The notes: generated from the letters alone by a model not told the origin. A stretch of DNA of 52,762 bases from Candidatus Aenigmatarchaeota archaeon (GCA_016931255.1 JAFGFG010000002.1:1-52762); one strand, 5' to 3'; shown: positions 8,145-16,361, numbered from the stretch's first letter. Numbers and translations are program-made.

Positions 8145-9215
8145 ATGAAGAAGGGCTTCTTTCACATGGCTGAGGTCATAATAGTCTCAATCCTTGTGTT
8201 CGCAATACTGTCGCAGTTCTACAACATTCCCAAGCCGAAGCCTGAGTGGAGCAGTACAAAGCTCGGCATGACAGCATACGACCTTATATCATCCATGGAG
8301 GAGAAGGGCATGGACTGGTTCGACTTCACTGAGGTCAACCACACGCTTTACAGCGCGCTTCCAAGGAACATAGGGTATGATGTCAGTATAGGCGCTTATG
8401 TGAGGCCTGTGACTTATGTTGGATGCGTATGCAACCCCCAGAACTTCACATTCCTTAAGAACTATGTGCTTGATAACTACACGTTCAACGATGTGTTCAG
8501 GGAAGTCAATGTCGTAAGAATAGACCCGGCGGCATTCGGCTCGCTGACAGCAGATGACCTCTCGGATTATGACGTTCTCCTTTTCTGGGGACTTCCACCA
8601 TCCGTCAATGTGGCTGAGCTGGAGGATTACTTCTCAACCGGAAGGGGTGCTGTACTCTTCTCAAACCTCACAGCAGTGGATATAGGTTCTAATCCATGGA
8701 TAGAGACACTGTTCAATGTGAAGTGGTCTGTGTCCACGTACACGTCAGGGCCGTCAGACTTCATGTACTTCAGCCCGACAGATAGGGGCGATGTGCTGGC
8801 AAAGATTTTCGGGGAGGGCGGCTCTTTCAATCCCGGTGTTCTTGGAGACTTCAGCGGCGGCACTGTGTATCCTGATGACGGCAACGTGAAAAAAGTCCTG
8901 GTCGCTCTTGACAACAATTATGAGAGCGGGGATGACAGCGGGAAGCATGTTCCCCTGACAATAATAGACTGGGCAGTAATGGGAAACGGGAGGACAGCAT
9001 GGATGCCTGAAGCCAACATAAGCCTTGGTAGCATTCAGACAGCAGCACGCCGCCAGCTTCTCAAGACAGTGATACTCTGGTCAGCAGCTGAAAGGGACTA
9101 CAGTCTCATAGGCACGATTCTGGCGCAGAGCTCTAGTGCTTCAATAAGGAAGTCCTACAACACCGATTTCTACGAACCGGTGAGAATAGAGCTTACTGTC
9201 GGAAACTTCTTCTAA
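8145..9215 (+). CDS. membrane-anchored protein with pilin-like N-terminus
   Basis: From the ATG at 8145 the protein has 356 residues and begins MKKGFFHMAEVIIVSILVFA, which resembles a class III signal peptide (Lys-Lys-Gly, then Ala-Glu, then a hydrophobic helix). A TTTAA box about 26 nt upstream fits a leaderless start. The middle contains a segment (DYDVLLFWGLPPSVNVAELE, then GRGAVLFSNLT) reminiscent of class I glutamine-amidotransferase-like or ThuA-like folds, without an obvious catalytic Cys. No known family is identified. It is divergent from the glycosylase gene and precedes aIF1A. Confidence 0.65.
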   Translation: MKKGFFHMAEVIIVSILVFAILSQFYNIPKPKPEWSSTKLGMTAYDLISSMEEKGMDWFDFTEVNHTLYSALPRNIGYDVSIGAYVRPVTYVGCVCNPQNFTFLKNYVLDNYTFNDVFREVNVVRIDPAAFGSLTADDLSDYDVLLFWGLPPSVNVAELEDYFSTGRGAVLFSNLTAVDIGSNPWIETLFNVKWSVSTYTSGPSDFMYFSPTDRGDVLAKIFGEGGSFNPGVLGDFSGGTVYPDDGNVKKVLVALDNNYESGDDSGKHVPLTIIDWAVMGNGRTAWMPEANISLGSIQTAARRQLLKTVILWSAAERDYSLIGTILAQSSSASIRKSYNTDFYEPVRIELTVGNFF

Positions 9216-9240
9216 AGCTTAAAAGCTAATTGTCCAGTAT

Positions 9241-9528
9241 ATGGTTATGGAAGAGGAGACAATACGAGTGAGAACCCCGAGGGGCGAAGAGGTCATAGGA
9301 ACTGTTTTCGAGGTTCTCGGCGGGAGCCGGTTCAGGGTCGAGTGCACTGACGGAAATGAAAGGATATGTCGTGTTCCCGGACGGTCCAAGAGAAGGATGT
9401 ATGTCAGGATGGGCGATGTGATTATTGTTAAGCCGTGGTCATTGGAAGGAAACATCAAGGGTGACATTGTATGGAGATACAAGCCTGCGCAGATCTCGTG
9501 GCTTACCAATAAAGGGTTTCTTAAGTAG
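9241..9528 (+). CDS. eif1A: translation initiation factor aIF1A
   Basis: This is the archaeal homologue of eIF1A, an OB-fold (S1-like) factor that binds the ribosomal A site in initiation and helps scanning and start selection. The protein has 95 residues, close to the usual size. Recognisable elements are RVRTPRGEEVIGTVFEVLGG, the basic segment RVPGRSKRRMYVRMGDVIIV, and KGDIVWRY. The ATG at 9247 is an alternative start and lies about 26 nt after a CTTAAAAG box. It begins a run with the KH protein and topoisomerase VI, an order known in other archaea. A RIO1 kinase gene often found between aIF1A and the KH gene is absent here. Confidence 0.95.
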   Translation: MVMEEETIRVRTPRGEEVIGTVFEVLGGSRFRVECTDGNERICRVPGRSKRRMYVRMGDVIIVKPWSLEGNIKGDIVWRYKPAQISWLTNKGFLK

Positions 9529-9542
9529 GGCGATGCATCCGC

Positions 9543-10037
9543 ATGATAGAACACGTGAGAATACCAGCTGAGAGGGTTCCTGTACTTTTGGGAAAGAACT
9601 ATTCGTCGCTGAAGCAGATAGAGGAAGAGACCGGAGCCATAATAACACTTGATGACGGGGTCAAAATAGAGAGCAACGACCCGCTGATGCTTCTCAAAAC
9701 CAAGGACATCGTGACAGCGATAGGTCGCGGTTTTATTGTAAAGAAGGCGCTCCGCCTTCTTGAGGATGAATGCGAGCTCAGGGTATTGTCGCTTTACGGC
9801 GAATCCCAGAAGAAGAGGACCACGATGATGGGCAGGGTCATCGGAAACAGGGGCAGTAGCAAGGCCATAATAGAGAAGGAAACGGGAGCATCCATTTCTG
9901 TCAGGGGCAAGACCATAGCGATAATCGGGACACCGGATGAGCTCATCCCAGCGGAGAATGCCCTCCAGGAAATACTTCGCGGCAAGACCCACGGATATGC
10001 ATACGGTGTCATGAAGCGCGTGAAAAGGAAGTACTGA
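9543..10037 (+). CDS. KH-domain RNA-binding protein, archaeal Dim2/Pno1-like
   Basis: The protein has 164 residues with two KH domains. The first holds LLGKNYSSLKQIEEETGAII near residues 16-35. The second holds GRVIGNRGSSKAIIEKETGA near 98-117, with an intact GNRG loop. This is the architecture of the archaeal homologue of eukaryotic Dim2/Pno1, which binds the 3' region of small-subunit rRNA during ribosome assembly. It lies 14 bp after aIF1A, in keeping with a translation or ribosome-biogenesis role. The C-terminus is basic. Confidence 0.9.
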   Translation: MIEHVRIPAERVPVLLGKNYSSLKQIEEETGAIITLDDGVKIESNDPLMLLKTKDIVTAIGRGFIVKKALRLLEDECELRVLSLYGESQKKRTTMMGRVIGNRGSSKAIIEKETGASISVRGKTIAIIGTPDELIPAENALQEILRGKTHGYAYGVMKRVKRKY

Positions 10038-10105
10038 AATGACCACTGCATTGTGCAAATAATTAAAAATAAGAACCCCGCTAACATATCCTATAAGGTA
10101 TTTGT

Positions 10106-11755
10106 ATGGCTACTGCTGAAGAGATGGGAAAGAAGCAACGAAGCATCTCAGTGTCAGAGTTCTTTGAGAAGAACCGTCACCTTCTGGGCTACGACAACAA
10201 GGCCAAGGCCATGCTTATCATTGTCAAGGAAGCTGTTGACAACAGCCTTGATGCATGCGAGGAGGCGGGCATACTTCCTGAGATTTACATCGGAATAAAG
10301 CAGCTGTCGGAGGAGAAGTATCAGATAATAACAAGGGACAACGGACCTGGAATCGTCAGGGAGCAGGTACCGAAAATATTCGGAAGCCTTCTCTACGGAA
10401 GCAAGTTTCACCGGCTTAAGCAGACGAGAGGCCAGCAGGGGCTTGGAATTTCCTGCGCTGTCCTTTATGCGCAGCTGACAACAGGAACTCCCACATCCGT
10501 GAAGACAAGTACTGGAGACGGGAAGACGCACAGCTACCAGATAAGGATAGACGTCGCAAAGAACAAGCCCATAATAATGGAGACGAGCATTGATGAGGAT
10601 GGAGAGCAGTGGCACGGCGTCGAGACAATGTTCACAGTCGAGGCAACATACAGGGAAAACAAGCAGTCAGTAATTGAGTACATAAAGCAGACAGCAATTT
10701 CCAATCCGTATGCTGACATAATATTTGACTCACCAAACGGAAGGGTAGAGTTCAAGCGTGGTGTCAGCAGGCTGCCGCCGGAGCCGAAGGAAATAATGCC
10801 GCATCTAGAGGGAGTGGAACTCGGCGTGCTCATGAGGATGCTCGAAAATACAACAGCAAGAACAGTCCATTCATTCCTTACAAGTGAGTTCAGCAGGGTG
10901 GGAAAGCAGAGCGCCAATGAGATAATGCTTAATGCAGGGCTGACGAAGGACATCAATGGTCAGGAAGTCCCGGATACCAAGTATAAGCCATCCAGGGTCA
11001 GTGATGACCAGGCCAGGAACATAATCGAGGCCATAAAGAAGGTCAAGCTCATGAGGCCGCCGACAGACTGCCTTTCGCCACTGGGTAGCGAGCTGATTGA
11101 GTCGGGTCTGATGAAGGAGTTGAACCCGGAGTTCACAGCCGCCATTACAAGGTCTCCCGATGTTTACAGGGGATGGCCGTTCCAGATTGAGGTCGGTCTC
11201 GCATTCGGAGGGTCAATACAGGGACACAACCTTCTGAGGTTCGCAAACCGTGTTCCTCTGTTGTATCAGGGAGGTGTCTGCGCCATCACCAAGGCAGTCA
11301 ACGAGACGGACTGGAAAAGGTATGGCATCGACATGAACAAGGGAAATATTGAAGAGCCGCTTATAGTTTTCGTTCACATAGCATCAGTATGGGTTCCTTT
11401 CACATCAGAATCCAAGGAAGCCATTGCGAACTATGATGTCATAGTCAAGGAAATCAAGCTTGCATTCCAGGAATGCGCAAGAAAGCTGTCCGCTTATCTT
11501 TCCGGAAAGAGGAAGAGTGCGATGCTCTCGAAGAAGAGGTCCATATTCGAGAGGTACGCTGGCGAGACTGCCAGTGCGATATCACTGATAACAGGCATCC
11601 AGAAAAGCGAGATAAAGCAGATGATAATGGACCTGATAGACAATAAATGGGAGGAGCTGAATGGAGATTCCGTCGGAGAAGTCGAAGGGGAAAATCAGGA
11701 AGATGGGTCAGGAAGTTCTGAGTCAGATTCAGACGAAGAAGAATCCGAGTATTGA
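10106..11755 (+). CDS. top6B: DNA topoisomerase VI subunit B
   Basis: This is the ATPase subunit of the type IIB topoisomerase that relaxes and decatenates archaeal DNA. The protein has 549 residues. GHKL ATP-binding motifs are present: EAVDNSLDAC (42-51), DNGPGI (78-83) and GQQGLGIS (109-116). A helix-two-turn-helix and transducer region follow. The C-terminus is a short acidic, Ser-rich tail (about residues 520-549), and the DNA for that tail also encodes the start of top6A in another frame. The order aIF1A-KH-top6B-top6A is conserved in many archaea. Confidence 0.97.
   Translation: MATAEEMGKKQRSISVSEFFEKNRHLLGYDNKAKAMLIIVKEAVDNSLDACEEAGILPEIYIGIKQLSEEKYQIITRDNGPGIVREQVPKIFGSLLYGSKFHRLKQTRGQQGLGISCAVLYAQLTTGTPTSVKTSTGDGKTHSYQIRIDVAKNKPIIMETSIDEDGEQWHGVETMFTVEATYRENKQSVIEYIKQTAISNPYADIIFDSPNGRVEFKRGVSRLPPEPKEIMPHLEGVELGVLMRMLENTTARTVHSFLTSEFSRVGKQSANEIMLNAGLTKDINGQEVPDTKYKPSRVSDDQARNIIEAIKKVKLMRPPTDCLSPLGSELIESGLMKELNPEFTAAITRSPDVYRGWPFQIEVGLAFGGSIQGHNLLRFANRVPLLYQGGVCAITKAVNETDWKRYGIDMNKGNIEEPLIVFVHIASVWVPFTSESKEAIANYDVIVKEIKLAFQECARKLSAYLSGKRKSAMLSKKRSIFERYAGETASAISLITGIQKSEIKQMIMDLIDNKWEELNGDSVGEVEGENQEDGSGSSESDSDEEESEY
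11649..11656 (+). promoter_or_regulatory. Shine-Dalgarno of top6A inside top6B
   Basis: GGGAGGAG lies inside the top6B coding sequence, 4 nt before the top6A ATG. This strong site decides the long-overlap start over the internal ATG at 11703. Confidence 0.75.
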
Positions 11756-12755
11756 GCTTCCGGTGAGAAGCCTCTCGAACATATATTTCGACCCTGTCCA
11801 CAGGCTTATCAGGATAGGTGACAAGAAGAGCCAGCGGCAGTACCTGAACCTCTCGCATACGAGAAAATTCATGCAGACGCTTCTCGTGGCTTCGGAATGC
11901 AAGAAGATAATAGAGCAGAATGTGACCACGAGCATAAGGGATCTCTACTATGCGCTCAAGCACACCATAGAGGGCACGAAGGAGAATACGTTCGACGACC
12001 AGTCGGAGAGCGACCCTGTGCTGGAGGACCTGGAATCCGCTCTCAATCTTTTAAGGGAAGAACTTCACCTCAAGGCAGACAGGAAAGGTTACATGGCCGG
12101 TCCGGTTGTAATCGAGGACACCGGCGACAGGATAGACTGCTCGAAGATGGGTTCTTCCGGATGGGCCATACCGAGCGATGTCGAGCCGGGAATGATAAAG
12201 TTCGTGGAGAACAAGGCGGGATTCGTGCTGGTCATAGAGAAGGACGCTGTCTGGCAGAGGCTCAACGAGGACAAGTTCTGGAGGACGCATAACTGCCTTA
12301 TAATCACAGGAAAGGGACAGCCTGCAAGGGGCTGCCGCCGTCTTATAAACAGGCTGCACAATGAGCTGAAATTGCCTGTGTATGTCATAGCTGACGCAGA
12401 CCCGTGGGGGTATTACATATATTCTGTCATCAAGCAGGGCTCCATAAACCTTTCATTCCTCTCGGACAGGCTCGGGACACCCAACGCCAGATTCATAGGC
12501 CTGACAGTCAGGGATGTAGCCGATTACGCCATATCCAGCAATGTCACAATAAAGCTCAACAAGGGCGACCATAAGAGGATAAAGGAGATGATGAACTACG
12601 TATGGTTCAAGCCGAAGGAGTGGCAGCGGGAGCTGAAACTCATGCTGAGGGAGGGCTACAAACTCGAGCTTGAGGCGCTTTCCTCAAAAGGCATAAGGTT
12701 CATTTCCGAGAAGTACCTTCCGGACAAGATAAAGAGGCAGGACTTCCTTCCATAG
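11661..12755 (+). CDS. top6A: DNA topoisomerase VI subunit A (Spo11-like)
   Basis: This is the DNA-cleaving subunit of topoisomerase VI, homologous to Spo11, 364 residues. The catalytic Tyr lies in SIRDLYYALK (Tyr 97, or Tyr 96). The Toprim domain has Glu 193 (VIEKDAVW) and Asp 245/Asp 247 (IADADPWGYY), which bind magnesium. The ATG at 11661 is chosen because GGGAGGAG lies 4 nt upstream. It also gives about 30 residues before LPVRSLSNI, as in other archaea. This start makes a 95-nt overlap with top6B in a different frame. The gene ends TAG TAA TAA. Confidence 0.96.
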   Translation: MEIPSEKSKGKIRKMGQEVLSQIQTKKNPSIELPVRSLSNIYFDPVHRLIRIGDKKSQRQYLNLSHTRKFMQTLLVASECKKIIEQNVTTSIRDLYYALKHTIEGTKENTFDDQSESDPVLEDLESALNLLREELHLKADRKGYMAGPVVIEDTGDRIDCSKMGSSGWAIPSDVEPGMIKFVENKAGFVLVIEKDAVWQRLNEDKFWRTHNCLIITGKGQPARGCRRLINRLHNELKLPVYVIADADPWGYYIYSVIKQGSINLSFLSDRLGTPNARFIGLTVRDVADYAISSNVTIKLNKGDHKRIKEMMNYVWFKPKEWQRELKLMLREGYKLELEALSSKGIRFISEKYLPDKIKRQDFLP

Positions 12756-12784
12756 TAATAAAAAACATTCATACATAAATCTTA

Positions 12785-13423
12785 ATGGCAAGCTACTGTT
12801 TATCATCCTTCAGGAAAATACACTGCGATGATGGCATAATTTCTGCATGCGACCGGATGAACTCGATGTACGGGTTTTCTCTGGATGATATCGGAGACAA
12901 AATGATTCTTGACCCCTCGGTGATGTCCAAATGCGCGAATATCAATAATTACACCAGGTTCCTGTCGGAGTACGGGATGATAAACATGTTCGACACTCTT
13001 TCAGAAGAGGGGTTCAGCATAGAATATCCACTGGAAAGTGAGACGCGCGGCAGCAAACTGTATTTCATGCCATGTAAACCCGGAAAGAGCATCCAGATAA
13101 TGTATCAGAATTCTGAATCCAGGACCGAGTGCGACATGGTGGCCAAGATAGGTGGCTCTTGGGTGATTGTGGAGGCCAAGTCAGGGGTCAACTCTTTCAA
13201 GGTCAAGGACGCTTTTGAGAAGATATATATATTCAACAAGGAGCTTGGCGTAGACCCGGGATTCATTCTCGCTGTGCCAAATGACCATTATATCATCACG
13301 AAGAACAACGCAGCCAATTTGTTTGAGGAGCGCGGCGGAAGGATAGTGACATTCCCTAACAGCGCTCAGGATTTTACCGATGTCGCATACAGGCTTGTAA
13401 GTCACATGAAGAAAAAGGCCTGA
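12785..13423 (+). CDS. PD-(D/E)XK nuclease-like protein
   Basis: The protein has 212 residues and I do not recognise its specific family. Residues 115-134 read ECDMVAKIGGSWVIVEAKSG, which fits the restriction-endonuclease-fold pattern: an acidic residue (Glu 115 or Asp 117), a short beta hairpin, then Glu 130-x-Lys 132. A following helix (KVKDAFEKIYIF) is typical of the fold. The N-terminal ~80 residues are distinct and contain several Cys. It lies 30 bp downstream of topoisomerase VI on the same strand, with an AT-rich stretch before it, and precedes two tRNA genes. A nuclease role is inferred from the motif only. Confidence 0.65.
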   Translation: MASYCLSSFRKIHCDDGIISACDRMNSMYGFSLDDIGDKMILDPSVMSKCANINNYTRFLSEYGMINMFDTLSEEGFSIEYPLESETRGSKLYFMPCKPGKSIQIMYQNSESRTECDMVAKIGGSWVIVEAKSGVNSFKVKDAFEKIYIFNKELGVDPGFILAVPNDHYIITKNNAANLFEERGGRIVTFPNSAQDFTDVAYRLVSHMKKKA

Positions 13424-13428
13424 CGCTG

Positions 13429-13437
13429 AATATTTAA
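13429..13437 (+). promoter_or_regulatory. TATA box of the tRNA-Asn/tRNA-Phe unit
   Basis: ATATTTAAAA sits about 30 nt before the tRNA-Asn 5' end, the usual archaeal TATA position if a few nucleotides of 5' leader are trimmed. Confidence 0.55.
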
Positions 13438-13466
13438 AAGCTGATGCTCGATATAATTAGTTACGT

Positions 13467-13538
13467 GCCCCTGTAGCTCAGCGGTAGAGCGCTCGGCTGT
13501 TAACCGAAAGGCCGCAGGTTCAAATCCTGCCGGGGGCG
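13467..13538 (+). tRNA. tRNA-Asn (GTT)
   Basis: A full cloverleaf of 72 nt can be drawn. The acceptor GCCCCTG pairs with CGGGGGC (one G-T pair), with G as discriminator. The D arm is GCTC/GAGC, and the anticodon loop CTGTTAA gives GTT. The T arm is GCAGG/CCTGC with loop TTCAAAT. The outermost anticodon-stem pair is a C-A mismatch. CCA is not encoded and no intron is seen. Confidence 0.95.
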
Positions 13539-13544
13539 TTTCAA

Positions 13545-13618
13545 GGGGCGATAGCTCAGCCTGGGAGAGCACTCGACTGAAGATCGAGATGTCGAGGGTC
13601 CAAATCCCTCTCGCCTCA
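13545..13618 (+). tRNA. tRNA-Phe (GAA)
   Basis: The cloverleaf spans 74 nt. The acceptor GGGGCGA pairs with TCGCCTC, with A as discriminator. The anticodon stem is CTCGA/TCGAG around loop CTGAAGA (anticodon GAA), and the T arm is GAGGG/CCCTC. It lies 6 bp after tRNA-Asn, so the two are almost certainly co-transcribed. CCA is not encoded. Confidence 0.95.
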
Positions 13619-13644
13619 TTTCTGTCTTTAGGAGGGGTCATAAA

Positions 13645-14208
13645 ATGCCAGGGAAAGCCGCTGAAATGAAGAAAGAGCCGGAGATAACTGTAGCTGAGCT
13701 TCTTGTAAACAAAATAATCATTCCCGAAGGATACGAAGAGCTCCTAGAGAAGGCTTACGGAAAGGTGACAGGGAAGAACCTTGAACTCTCATTTGTCGAG
13801 GCGCTGTACCTCTTGGAGAACAACAAGATAGTGCTGACCAAGAGCGAGAAGGAAGTCGGGTTCAACAAGCTGCTTGCTGCAGGCCTGAAGCTCGACACGA
13901 GGCTCCATGAGAGATTCATAGTCTACGAGGACCTGAGGGAAAGGGGGCTCATCGTCAAGACTGGTTTCAAGTTCGGATGCGATTTCAGGGTCTACAAGCG
14001 GGGCATATCACTCAGGAAGGGACCAAAGGCGTCAGGGGAGCACACGAGGTGGATAGTCTCGGTCGTTTCCGAGGATTACACATGCTCATTTCACGAGCTC
14101 AGCAGGGCAGTAAGGCTCTCGCACTCGATAAGGGCCAGGATGCTCTGGGCGGTTGTTGACAGTGAGAACAATGTTACATACTATGAGGTTTTAAGGCTAA
14201 GGCCGTAA
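13645..14208 (+). CDS. endA: tRNA-splicing endonuclease EndA, catalytic Lys replaced
   Basis: EndA cuts the bulge-helix-bulge at intron-exon junctions of archaeal tRNAs and rRNAs. At 187 residues this is the size of homotetrameric or catalytic subunits. The family core is clear: YEDLRERGLIVKTGFKFGCD, then FRVYKRG with catalytic Tyr 117, then EHTRW with His 133. The third catalytic residue is normally the Lys in HSVRKK; here the segment is HSIRARMLWAVVD, giving Ala 164 followed by Arg 165. So Tyr and His are kept and Lys is lost. It may be the structural subunit of a two-subunit enzyme, or work with altered chemistry. The start has a strong AGGAGG upstream. It lies 26 bp after tRNA-Phe. Confidence 0.9.
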   Translation: MPGKAAEMKKEPEITVAELLVNKIIIPEGYEELLEKAYGKVTGKNLELSFVEALYLLENNKIVLTKSEKEVGFNKLLAAGLKLDTRLHERFIVYEDLRERGLIVKTGFKFGCDFRVYKRGISLRKGPKASGEHTRWIVSVVSEDYTCSFHELSRAVRLSHSIRARMLWAVVDSENNVTYYEVLRLRP

Positions 14209-14224
14209 TAATATAGGTGATTTT

Positions 14225-14434
14225 ATGGGAAGAATAAAAAGCACAGCAGTGAAGACCCTTGCAAGGGAGATAATAGAAGGGCATGGTGACAAGTTTACCG
14301 CAAGCTTCGCGAAGAACAAGAAAGTCGTGAACAAGGTCAGGGAAATAGACAGCAAGAAGATAAAGAACGTGGTGACAGGCTACATAACCAAGGAAAATGT
14401 GCGAAAGAAAATGGATTCAGTTAAAAACGTGTGA
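14225..14434 (+). CDS. rps17e: 30S ribosomal protein S17e
   Basis: This archaeal/eukaryotic-type small-subunit protein has 69 residues. The start MGRIKSTAVKTLAREIIE, the central KFTASFAKNKKVV and the end VVTGYITKENVRKKM match the family throughout. AGGTGAT lies just before the ATG. It is followed directly by an HPF-like gene, so the two are probably one transcript. The length is typical. Confidence 0.95.
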   Translation: MGRIKSTAVKTLAREIIEGHGDKFTASFAKNKKVVNKVREIDSKKIKNVVTGYITKENVRKKMDSVKNV

Positions 14435-14439
14435 TAATT

Positions 14440-14829
14440 ATGACTTCTGAAAACATTCCGAAGGCGTATGACAGTCGCGACGATGAATTCTACAGGCAGA
14501 TTGGTGACGTCAACATAAGGATCTCCGGTCTCAACGAAGAGGAAAAGGATGTCAGAGACGGTGTTTATGCTGAAATAGTGAAGAGCCTTGTGAAGACAAA
14601 GAAGATGGTTCATGTCATTGACTTCACGCTCAATATCAAGAAATATCACGAGGCAGGCAGCCGGAAGAAATACGCAATAAATATCAGAATCATATGCGAC
14701 AGCGGTGATTTCCAGGCCGATGCCAGCGAGTGGGACATATTCAAGGTAGTAAGAATTGCGCTCGACAAGCTGGAAAAGGAAATATTCAGGCATATGGAAA
14801 AAGAGAAAATGCAGCCAAAATCCCGCTGA
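14440..14829 (+). CDS. HPF/RaiA-like ribosome-associated protein
   Basis: The protein is 129 residues from the ATG at 14440; a GTG at 14431 overlapping the S17e stop is also possible. The region HVIDFTLNIKKYHEAGSRKK followed by YAINIRIICDSG, and the end ASEWDIFKVVRIALDKLEKE, have the beta-alpha-beta-beta-beta-alpha look of the ribosome hibernation factor family (HPF, RaiA). These bind the decoding region and block translation during stress. The position directly after S17e supports a ribosomal role. The family call is by pattern, not search. Confidence 0.7.
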   Translation: MTSENIPKAYDSRDDEFYRQIGDVNIRISGLNEEEKDVRDGVYAEIVKSLVKTKKMVHVIDFTLNIKKYHEAGSRKKYAINIRIICDSGDFQADASEWDIFKVVRIALDKLEKEIFRHMEKEKMQPKSR

Positions 14830-14830
14830 T

Positions 14831-16333
14831 TCACTTCTTCAGAACCTTTCCGGCCTTCCTGAACTGCAATTTACCGGTCATTATTTTTTTGAGTACATCC
14901 GGGAGAGCATCCGTCTTTACCCTTACCTGCATCTGGTCGTCCCTGTTCCTCAAAGTCACGGACTTGTCGCTGGCTGTTTCATAGTCAACAGTAACGCAGA
15001 ATGGCGTTCCCGCTTCATCCTGCCTGTAGTAGAGCTTTCCTATGAATCCCTGGTCATACAGCACATAGAATCCCGCATCATTGAGCATATCGTAAACTTT
15101 CATGGCCTTTTCAGGAAGTCCGTCTTTTTTCACGAGCGGAAATACTGCAATCTGGTAAGGAGATGCCTCAGGCGGAAATGAAAAATACACACGGTCGCCA
15201 TCCTTCTTTGCGCTTGATTCCATTGCAGCGTAAACAGGCCTGTCTATTCCATAGGCAACTTCGACCACATGCGGTATGAATATGTTTCCGTCAATGTTGA
15301 CTTCCATTTTCTGCTTGCTGAACTCCTGATGCCTTCCAAGGTCGTAATCAGTCCTTGCTGCAACACCGACAAGTTCAATTTTTCCGAATGTGTCTGACAT
15401 GAATTCCACGTCCCATGTGTCTGATGAATAAAAGCTTCTTTCATCATCCTTATGCTGCCTCAGTCTCAGCCTCTTGGGGTCTATGCCCATCTTTTCGAAC
15501 AGCTCCAGTGATGTCGCCAGCAGGTATGATATCCATTCAGTTGTATGCTTCTTCGCAACTATGCCGCCTATGGTCATCTCTGTTTCCTTTCCGTTTTTGG
15601 CCTGTGTGCCCTTGGTAAGCACCCGGACCTTCATATTTTTGACCCTGCCGAATCTTGGATGTCTGGTGTCAGCTTTCGGGTCCATGAAGAACTGTGCCTC
15701 AGCCTGAGAGAATTCCCTTAATCTGATGAGTCCCTGTCTTGGTGATATCTCGTTCCTGTATGACCTTCCTATCTGTATGACGCCCATCGGAAGCTTTTTC
15801 CTTCCAAGCTCGAACAGCCTCCTGAAAGGCATGTATGTGGTCTGCGCTGTTTCAGGACGGAGGCATCCGGTTATCTTGTTTTTTCCCGGTCCTATGGACG
15901 TCTTGAACATCATATTGTAATCATAAGGCTCTCCAAGTTCCCCTCCGCACTTGGTGCATTTTATTTTGTTCTCGCGGATTTTTGCGAGTATCTTGTTGAG
16001 ACTCATGCCTTCCGCATCTATCTTCAGCTTTTCCTCAAGAAGATGGTCAGCCCGGTGCGGCTCACCGCACTTGGTGCATTCCATGTTCATGTCAGTGAAA
16101 GACTCGACATGGCCGCTGGCTATCCACGGATCCTCTGGTGTCAGTATCGGAGCCTCTATGTTCAGGCAGTGCTCCTTCGTGATGTAATGGTCCCGTATTA
16201 ATTTTTCAATTCTCAGCTTCAGAAGAGAGCCCAAAGGACCATAAGTATAGAAACCACCAACACTTCCGTATATCTCGAAAGACGGCCAGAAGAAGCCTCG
16301 TCTCTTGGCTATGTCCATTATGTTTATGGTCAT
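14831..16333 (-). CDS. glyS: glycyl-tRNA synthetase (class II, dimeric type)
   Basis: This enzyme charges tRNA-Gly and is the alpha2 type found in archaea and eukaryotes, 500 residues from the ATG at 16333. The N-terminus has AKRRGFFWPSFEIYGSVGGF and YTYGPLGSLLK (class II motif 1 region). GCLRPETAQTTY, then IGRSYRNEISPRQGLIRLRE, cover motif 2, and the C-terminal anticodon-binding domain begins at PYQIAVFPLV. Two CxxC pairs (CTKCGEPH and CTKCGGEL) suggest a zinc-binding insertion. It converges with the HPF-like gene, with 1 bp between stop codons. A later ATG at 16318 is also possible. Confidence 0.96.
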   Translation of the reverse strand: MTINIMDIAKRRGFFWPSFEIYGSVGGFYTYGPLGSLLKLRIEKLIRDHYITKEHCLNIEAPILTPEDPWIASGHVESFTDMNMECTKCGEPHRADHLLEEKLKIDAEGMSLNKILAKIRENKIKCTKCGGELGEPYDYNMMFKTSIGPGKNKITGCLRPETAQTTYMPFRRLFELGRKKLPMGVIQIGRSYRNEISPRQGLIRLREFSQAEAQFFMDPKADTRHPRFGRVKNMKVRVLTKGTQAKNGKETEMTIGGIVAKKHTTEWISYLLATSLELFEKMGIDPKRLRLRQHKDDERSFYSSDTWDVEFMSDTFGKIELVGVAARTDYDLGRHQEFSKQKMEVNIDGNIFIPHVVEVAYGIDRPVYAAMESSAKKDGDRVYFSFPPEASPYQIAVFPLVKKDGLPEKAMKVYDMLNDAGFYVLYDQGFIGKLYYRQDEAGTPFCVTVDYETASDKSVTLRNRDDQMQVRVKTDALPDVLKKIMTGKLQFRKAGKVLKK

Positions 16334-16361
16334 AATTAATCCATGCAAAGCAGTTTATTTA

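Noticed and set aside
9219-10058. 279-residue minus-strand frame opposite aIF1A and KH
   Set aside because: Both plus-strand genes are well-conserved families, so this is a shadow frame.
13467-13618. Odd 27-43 mismatch in tRNA-Asn and tRNA-Arg
   Set aside because: Mismatches at this end pair are common and do not affect the assignment.
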